Part shown: positions 56,986 through 64,000 of the stretch, in pieces
How positions within the stretch are numbered: the stretch's first letter is position 1
Layout of the letters: every line of letters starts with the position of its first letter
Assembly (NCBI GenBank): GCA_037179515.1
Contig: JAXCGZ010007596.1
Span: 124,925 to 188,924 of the forward strand
DNA length: 64,000 nt
Source: Halocaridina rubra
Lineage: Eukaryota; Arthropoda; Malacostraca; Decapoda; Atyidae
Direction of reading: 5' to 3'
Translations under genes and position numbers: made by a program
Notes under the pieces: model-generated
The model's input: the letters and a program-made list of their open reading frames with translations, nothing else
What the model was told of the DNA's origin: nothing
Databases searched by the model: none

Positions 56986-57062
<77 letters not shown>
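56886..57062 (+). repeat. Two (CT)n tracts with similar flanks
   Basis: CT at 56886-56916 and 56992-57060. Each is followed by a related segment (ttcattctgctcatatctcc versus ttcactttgttcattcctcc, then tcttttctca or tcttttctta and ccttcaaaacgc). This is a ~125 bp tandem duplication of tract plus flank. Confidence 0.75.
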
Positions 57063-57064
<2 letters not shown>

Positions 57065-57486
57065 TTCACTTTGTTCATTCCTCCATCTTTTCTTAATCTC
57101 TCTCCTTCAAAACGCTGCATCTATTTAAGTTCTCTCACCGCGCGTCTAAAACCACACCCAGGCAGACCTGGAAGGAGCGTCCCTCATATGCAAATGACGG
57201 GATTCCACTAAAGTCTTTCCAACTCTATTAAACTCAAGTAGCCAGATGTGTCTTTGGGCACTTTGACACAATCACCTACCAAAAACAATATTCATACAGC
57301 ACTTCCTCCTCTCCTAATCTAGGTGGAACTACAATAAGATGGGATGGGAGAGGAAGGGGAACAACAGTGACGACATCGAGTGAACTCTCATAGTCCTATT
57401 CAGGGTGTCATTACCTAAAGAGAAGGGGATACAGGATGGGAAGGGATTGGAGGGAAAGCACGAAAGTTAAGATACTTAACTTAGGA

Positions 57487-57601
57487 TGGGATGGGATTGG
57501 GGGGGGGAAAGGGGAGGGGATTAAGGATATAAGGGAATTGGAGGGAAAAGTACGAAAATTAAATAAAGAGAGAAAAAGAGAGGGGCAGACCCTCGTGCTA
57601 A
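57487..57601 (+). repeat. Dispersed repeat copy 2 (other copy at 34365)
   Basis: Matches 34365-34474 from taaggatataagggaattgg to gcagaccctcgtgctaa. A partial second copy of the first part (gatgggaagggattggaggg) lies just upstream at about 57435-57470. Confidence 0.8.
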
Positions 57602-58261
57602 AAAGATATGAAGGAATGAATACTTATTATAGAATGATTTTTGTTTATTTTGTTTGTTTTGCAGCAAATTATGCTTGCAAATTACTGACATTTAATTTTT
57701 TTGAATTAATCACGTCTATTATTATTAATTATTTTTTTATATAATATTCTAATGATTATCTTTCTAAATTTATCCTTTTTCTCCTCTTCTTTTGATCCAA
57801 TATCACCTAAAACTTCCAATTTCCAAAACCCCTTTTTCAAAACCGTTCATTTTTATCACACGATTTCTCTCTTTATCTTCCTGTTGACATCAGCCTACGT
57901 TTTCTGGCGATCATCCCAGGCTTAAGCTTAGCGCGTTCGTGAATTTTTTAAAAGTGTAATGATCCAAAATGCTCCCCTAAAGAAGATGTTTTCTAAAGGG
58001 AAGCAACACCTCCGTGTGAAGGCAGCCGAGGACGAATATGAATGTTGACGTTGAGACACTGGAGATACATCACGTAGAGAATATATCTTCCAACATCACT
58101 GATGCAGAACATTCTGGGGCCCATCTATTTTCTTCGCCTTCTGCTCAAGCAGTCTTTTGGGGCCTTTGGAGAGGTGTTACAACTTATAAAATAAAGAGAA
58201 TGTTTTCATATTTAGGCTTCTTATTCTTCTTCTTCTTATGTGATTATATATACACACATAA
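57602..58261. other. Nothing recognised
   Basis: AT-rich. The frame at 58038-58412 has about 75 ordinary codons before it runs into (AT)n and shows no family features. Confidence 0.4.
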
Positions 58262-58390
<129 letters not shown>

Positions 58391-58618
58391 CCCTTATGAT
58401 CAATACCCTTGAACATAAGGGAATGGAACTCGCGTAGCTAGTTGCATATTCACTACGCCTTAACCGATTAAATTACTACTGAAAAATAAAAAAAATCTTC
58501 ATGTAGCCCAGAGAGCATGCAAACCTTTCTCCCGGTGTTCTTATGTCAACCTGCAACAATTGTACATGGATTGTAAGTATATATTTTCACATCAAGTTTT
58601 CTTTGTGAATATATTACA

Positions 58619-58652
58619 TTACACACACACACACACACGTATGTGTGTGTTT
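58619..58652 (+). repeat. (CA)n-(GT)n short inverted dinucleotide pair
   Basis: ACAC repeat, CGTAT, then GTGT repeat: a small perfect foldback. Confidence 0.85.
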
Positions 58653-58894
58653 GCGCGCGAGCGTTTATCTAATTGCGCCCATGAGAAAGAGCCATATGTT
58701 CCTAGCTTTGTCTTTTTATTTTTTTTTATTGACTAACACTTATAATGCCTTACCTTAATACTATAAAATTTGAAAGTGCTTAGCATTTACCGTTTCCTCG
58801 CTTAGATAATTCCAATTATCAACTAATACTACATTAAATAAAGTACTTCTTTATAACCTGTAAAAATCCTTTCTTGTTCTAGAATGTGTAAGTA

Positions 58895-59018
<124 letters not shown>

Positions 59019-59047
59019 TGTAGCATTTTATTAATATCCTAATATAT

Positions 59048-59180
59048 CTCTTATTATCCCTTCACATCTGACAAGTCACAACACTCCCAATCCCTGTCTC
59101 TTTGCTTTATGATTTCTTGATACCCGGTTTGATGAAAGCAAATTGTTTTTGCCCGTCCCAGTGTCACACTTAAAAAAAAA
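59048..59180 (+). repeat. Dispersed A-tailed repeat copy 2 (other copy at 55020)
   Basis: atcccttcacatctgacaag, tcacaacactcccaatccct, ttcttgatacccggtttgat and cccgtcccagtgtcacactt, then an A-run. See 55020. Confidence 0.7.
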
Positions 59181-59934
59181 CTAGACTTCGCAAGAGAGCA
59201 AAAATCATTAAAAATTACTATAAAACATGAGTCGAATTTCAAAATATAATGAAAGGCAATTAGAAGAAAATGTAATTTATTTCATTGTGTTAAGTCCCTC
59301 ATATAAACAAAGACGTAAGCAAAATTTCAGGGCCTTAGGAAGAGGAGCCCTGATTGTATAAGAGAAAATGTTTAAAAAGAGAGAGAACAAAGCATATAAA
59401 CAAGAAAAAAATGAAGAGATGCCTTTTAGCGTCCCCAGAGCTTGTGAGTCTTTGTCTCTAATGGGATGCTGTTGAAGGAACCGTTTGGATGGGAGGGGCA
59501 ACGCCGCTGATTTCAGAAGCCTCAATTCACGAACTTTTAAATGGATATTCTTAACCACTATTATTCCCTAAACGATTTTGCTAATACACTGTTTCTAGAT
59601 ATGAAGCCTCTAATATGTTAAGAACTGCATTTTCAGTCTATACTGATATAATGATTAAATAGCAGTAAGTGATTAGCTTTTCCTTTTTAAATGCTAAGAT
59701 ATAAGTTTCAAGAGAGATATTAAATTCGTTAGTGAATTCTGCTTAGAGTATGGGAGGGGCTACGCCGCTGATTTCCAGGTGAGAGGCGGATGGCTGCCTC
59801 TCCTTTAATGTGTATAAGATTTATGGCGTTGAGAATTCTCCTTCCCAAAGAGAATTAGTTGTTGGTGATGAGAATAACCTTTAAAAACACTGCAAGGGTA
59901 AAACGGAAAGAAGCTACCACTGTAATCACGAATT
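59181..59934. other. Sparse sequence with one short duplicated block
   Basis: The block gggaggggcaacgccgctga (about 59491) recurs as gggaggggctacgccgctga (about 59752). Nothing else is supported. Confidence 0.45.
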
Positions 59935-60685
59935 GTAATTTCCATTGTCATTAGTACTCTAAGTTTGATATTGATTTTTCAGTTTTTCCCAAAATGTCTA
60001 CAAGGGACTGGAATTGTTTTTTAGGAATTTTAGGTAAATTAAGAATAGGTGACTGGGAATGGTGTAGGGCTGGCTATGGAATACAATGGTGTGTATGTCA
60101 TCAGTACTGAAAGTTAGCATAAATACTTCATGTTTTTTAACTTTTCCTTAAATAGGCCTACTTGGGACTTGGATTTTATGTAAAATAGGAGACTGGGAAT
60201 TACGTAGGGCAGGCTATGCATATACAATGGTGTATGTTATTAGTACTATAAGCATAGTATCAATTTTTTTGTTTTATTTTCATAGGCCTACTTACGACTT
60301 ATATTTGTCGTTTTAGAGATTTTATGGAATTGTAAAATAGCGGACTGGGAATTGTAAAGGTAGGCTGGAATACAATAGTTTTTGTCATTAGTACTTTAAG
60401 TACAGATTTTTCATGTTTTCATATTTTAAAAGCCTACTTGGGACTTAGATTTGTCGTTTGAAAGATTTTATGGAATTGTAAAATAGCAGACCGGGAATTG
60501 TGAAGGGTAGGCTATGGAATACATTAGTTTGTATGTCATTAGTGCATTAGACATCGATTTTTCATGTTTTTATTTTCAAACGCCTACTTGGGACTTGGAT
60601 CTTTCGTTGAGGGATTTTATGGAATTGTAATATAGCAGATTGGGAATTGTAAGGGTGGGTTATGGAATACAATAGTTTGTGTGGA
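59935..60685 (+). repeat. Diverged ~145-160 bp tandem repeat, about five copies
   Basis: Blocks recur in order: cctacttgggacttggat, gattttatggaattgtaaaa, tagcagactgggaattgtaa, gggtaggctatggaatacaa, tgtcattagtact and ttttcatgttttcat. They start near 59996, 60158, 60287, 60432 and 60582. Copies differ by many substitutions and small indels, so the array is old. Confidence 0.82.
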
Positions 60686-61071
60686 GATAATACATGTTAC
60701 AGAACGCGTTTTCTTTCTTGATGTCTCGATAAAGCAATATGTAGATATTTTGGAGTTATATTTTTGTTTGAGTGATAATGATTATACTTTATATTTTGTG
60801 ATTTGTAAATGACTTTGGCATCGCCTTGAGAGTATATTTCTACAATTATTAAAAAGGAAAAAAATCTATTTTCTATATATTTTTTCCTCTTTCAAGAAGG
60901 AAAAAAAACTTTAAATTCTATTGCATTTTTGTAAGTACTGCTGTAAGTCTGGACAAATTCTGAATTTTTAAAATAAAAAAAAATATCTGCTAACACGTCT
61001 TCTGGAAACTGTGCTTTGATTAAATATTGAATTTTACCCCAAGTTATAAAATGGATTCCCTCTTAGAGCTG
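60686..61071. other. Nothing recognised
   Basis: AT-rich with several A-runs. Confidence 0.4.
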
Positions 61072-61252
<181 letters not shown>

Positions 61253-61500
61253 TATTCTAGAGTCTTTGAGAGTACTAAAAACAGCTCTCTTATAATTTTT
61301 TTTGTGTATTTTCGCCTCTGCCTTCACAGCAGAGGCAAACACAGCTTATGACTGCTGCAGAACTAAAAGAATGCATTAAAAGGCGCTCTAGTGCAAAGGG
61401 ACTTGAAAAAAAGTCAATATATGAAGTCTGAATTCACTAATCAGGAATGTATTGAACAGTCTTTTATTTCATACGCGACAGGCTTTCATATCTTTTTACA

Positions 61501-61501
<1 letters not shown>

Positions 61502-61557
<56 letters not shown>

Positions 61558-61577
61558 TATTATTATTATTATTATTA

Positions 61578-61646
<69 letters not shown>

Positions 61647-61681
61647 ATATATACTATATATATATAATATATATATATATA
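61502..61681 (+). repeat. (ATT)n-(AT)n compound microsatellite
   Basis: About 80 bp of ATT followed by about 98 bp of AT with small interruptions. Confidence 0.96.
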
Positions 61682-61880
61682 CGCACTATTTTTCTTTATA
61701 TTTCAGTTTAATATCGATTTCTTTTTCTTAAGGAATTTCCTTATGTAAATATAATCATCCTTTAATTTACACTACGCTAGACTGCAACAGTGTTATACAG
61801 CATCATCTTCATCATTATTCATTCATGTTCATTATCTTTTGATATCCGTGAAATATATGCTCGCCAGATTTAACTTAATG

Positions 61881-61931
<51 letters not shown>

Positions 61932-61936
61932 CTCTC

Positions 61937-62009
<73 letters not shown>

Positions 62010-62010
62010 A
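61881..62010 (+). repeat. (TC)n-(CA)n compound microsatellite
   Basis: About 100 bp of TC with CCT and GTC interruptions, then about 26 bp of CA. Confidence 0.95.
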
Positions 62011-62359
62011 ATGAGTGAATGAGTCTGTGCGTATGTGCATGTTTGCGTTATGTAGTACACATTATTTAATGCAATCTCTACCTTCTTTGTAGAGGCCAAA
62101 CATTGTGTTTGAGGTGTGGTATTGTTACCCGAATTGTCCAATTAGAAACTCTGTTCATTGTCCTTCTGTTCTTATTCAAGGTTGTTTATTAAATTTTTGC
62201 TATCATCATCTGTATATTTACATTATTTATCTATTTGCTTGTTTATTTTTTTTATTGATCTATGTATTTTTAGCAGTTGATATTATATATCTACAAATTG
62301 TAATAAAAAAGAGCGATTATTTGTTTATTTTGCTTTGATTTGCCCTATGTTATTATAAC

Positions 62360-62556
<197 letters not shown>

Positions 62557-62633
62557 ATGCTAGACGACAGAAAGAGAAAATGAGATCAAGAAAAATAATC
62601 TACATAAGAAATATATTTCAAAATGAATAAAAT

Positions 62634-62826
<193 letters not shown>

Positions 62827-62909
62827 CAAAATTATCCAGATAATTAAACATTTAAAAGAATAAATTAAAAAAAATACAAAATTCAGTTTCTAATGTATCA
62901 TGAAAAGCA

Positions 62910-63150
62910 ATCGACAGTATTTTGAGAAAATAAACTCATGCTTTATAAGCAATATTCGTATGCAAACAGCACAGACAGTATTTTAGGACAATAAATTCAT
63001 GCCTTATAAACAATATCCATATGTAAAAAGCGCAAAATTGTATCTTGAGAAAAACTTATGTCTTATAAACAATACCTGTGTGCAAACAGCGCAGATTGTA
63101 TTTTGAGAACATAAGTTCATGCCTTATAAACAATATCCGTATGCAAACAG
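62910..63150 (+). repeat. About 60-bp tandem repeat, four copies
   Basis: The order gcaaacagcgcagac, agtattttgagaa, taaattcatgccttataaac and aatatccgtat recurs about every 60 bp (repeat starts near 62903, 62962, 63021, 63081 and 63141). Divergence is moderate. Confidence 0.82.
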
Positions 63151-63383
63151 AGAGGTAGATAAACAAACAATGATGTGCACATAACCTTCAGTGCCTCGCC
63201 GGTGTAGGTAGTAAAAATGCAGACAGCCATAAACAAGATACCAAATATTACTCTTACACTATTCCTTAGGATTTTATGTTTTTTAGGGAGTGGGTTTGCG
63301 GACGCTTGTGAGTGACTGCCATCATTTTCCCCTCTGCATGCAAAGTTAGAATACATTCTTCTTCTTTCATCCATCCTCTTGCT

Positions 63384-63632
63384 TCCTTCTTCTTCTTCTT
63401 CTTCTTCTTCTTCTTCTTCTCAACCTCCTTCTTCTCAACCTTCTTCCTCTTCTTCTTCTTCTCAACCATATTTTTCTTCTTCTTCTTCTTCTTCTTCTTC
63501 TTCTTCTTCTTCTTCTCAACCTTCTTCTTCTCAACCTTCTTCTTCTCAACCTTCTTCTTCTCAACCTTCTTTTTCTCAACCTTCTTCTTCTTCTTCTTCT
63601 CAACCTCCTCCTTCTTCTTCTTCTTCTTCTTG
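63384..63632 (+). repeat. (TTC)n polypyrimidine tract with TCAACC units
   Basis: TTC repeats with regular tctcaacc interruptions, giving a 15-bp higher period at about 63514-63580. The Ser, Phe, Lys and Arg frames are repeat translations. Confidence 0.96.
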
Positions 63633-64000
63633 TCACTGAACTCTCTCATTCCTCAATCGCTTTTTCTCTTTCTGGTCGGTAAATACATTCATTTCATTCA
63701 TAGAGACACAACTGGACTCTCTCATATGTATTAGCATATGAAGCCCAATTGCATTTGCCTCATTTATTGTTCAATTATTACTTCTCTTAAGTTTACAGTC
63801 GGGAATTTCATTTGCAATTCCAATGCATATTAATGGACAGCTGAAGTGAAGACCAGAAGTTGTAATGAAAATGCAGTTGAAATGCAGATATTGCATTTAA
63901 TAATACTAAACAGCTAAAAAATGGGTTATACTTATTTCGAAATTAATATTACATTAGTGCCATGGTGCATTAAGTAAATCCTGTTGATTCAGCAAAATAA
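63633..64000. other. Right end of window, nothing recognised
   Basis: AT-rich without a supported gene or repeat. Confidence 0.4.

Noticed and set aside
63367..63636. Arg-rich or Lys-rich proteins near the right end
   Set aside because: They are translations of the (TTC)n tract and its complement.

Overview
This window looks like nuclear DNA from a decapod crustacean, most likely a penaeid-type shrimp. The evidence is very dense microsatellites (long TC/AG, AT, ATT, CA and TTC tracts throughout), many tRNA-derived SINEs and LINE remnants, a TTAGG-type telomeric motif, and a multi-exon ion-channel gene whose extracellular modules (pentraxin, C-type lectin, LDL-receptor class A) are of a kind I associate with crustaceans. 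No database search was possible, so the taxon is an inference.

Layout. (1) 1-2162 is AT-rich left flank with no recognisable gene. (2) 2163-30914 is a ~28.7 kb tandem array of seven ~2.8-3.2 kb monomers of two types that alternate strictly ([10 protein letters not shown]), separated by a short (A, 264 bp) or long (B, ~0.8-1.05 kb) spacer. The basic unit is best read as a dimer A-I-B-II. Monomer 5 carries a 3.5 kb 5'-truncated non-LTR retrotransposon inside its (TC)n tract. The spacer after monomer 1 alone carries a ~0.2 kb retroposed LINE/SINE tail. (3) 30915-41251 is a repeat-rich intergenic region: LINE 3' ends, SINEs, a Tigger/pogo-like non-autonomous element, a polypurine block, an inverted TTAGG pair and a 33-bp minisatellite. 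(4) 41252-52859 (minus strand) holds the only convincing host gene: eight exons encoding at least 893 residues of a Cys-loop ligand-gated ion channel with an N-terminal pentraxin + C-type lectin + LDLa ectodomain. The signal-peptide exon is missing. Its introns are full of SINEs and microsatellites. (5) 52860-64000 is again intergenic or 5' intronic sequence dominated by microsatellites, RTE-type LINE tails, dispersed repeats and two diverged tandem repeats.

How the parts fit. The channel is the one functional product. Its extracellular modules suggest a receptor that binds carbohydrate, lipid or a Ca-dependent ligand and is coupled to a pore, but the ligand and ion selectivity are unknown, and the usual Pro-Ala-Arg at the pore entrance is Gln-Val-Arg. 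All other open frames I examined (Ser/Leu, Arg/Glu, Ile/Tyr, Ile/Asn runs) are translations of microsatellites, or are frames shared by the array monomers only because the monomers are recent copies. The retrotransposon is almost intact but carries one nonsense codon and one single-base insertion. Its two ORFs share a frame across a TAG whose context matches a known readthrough consensus.
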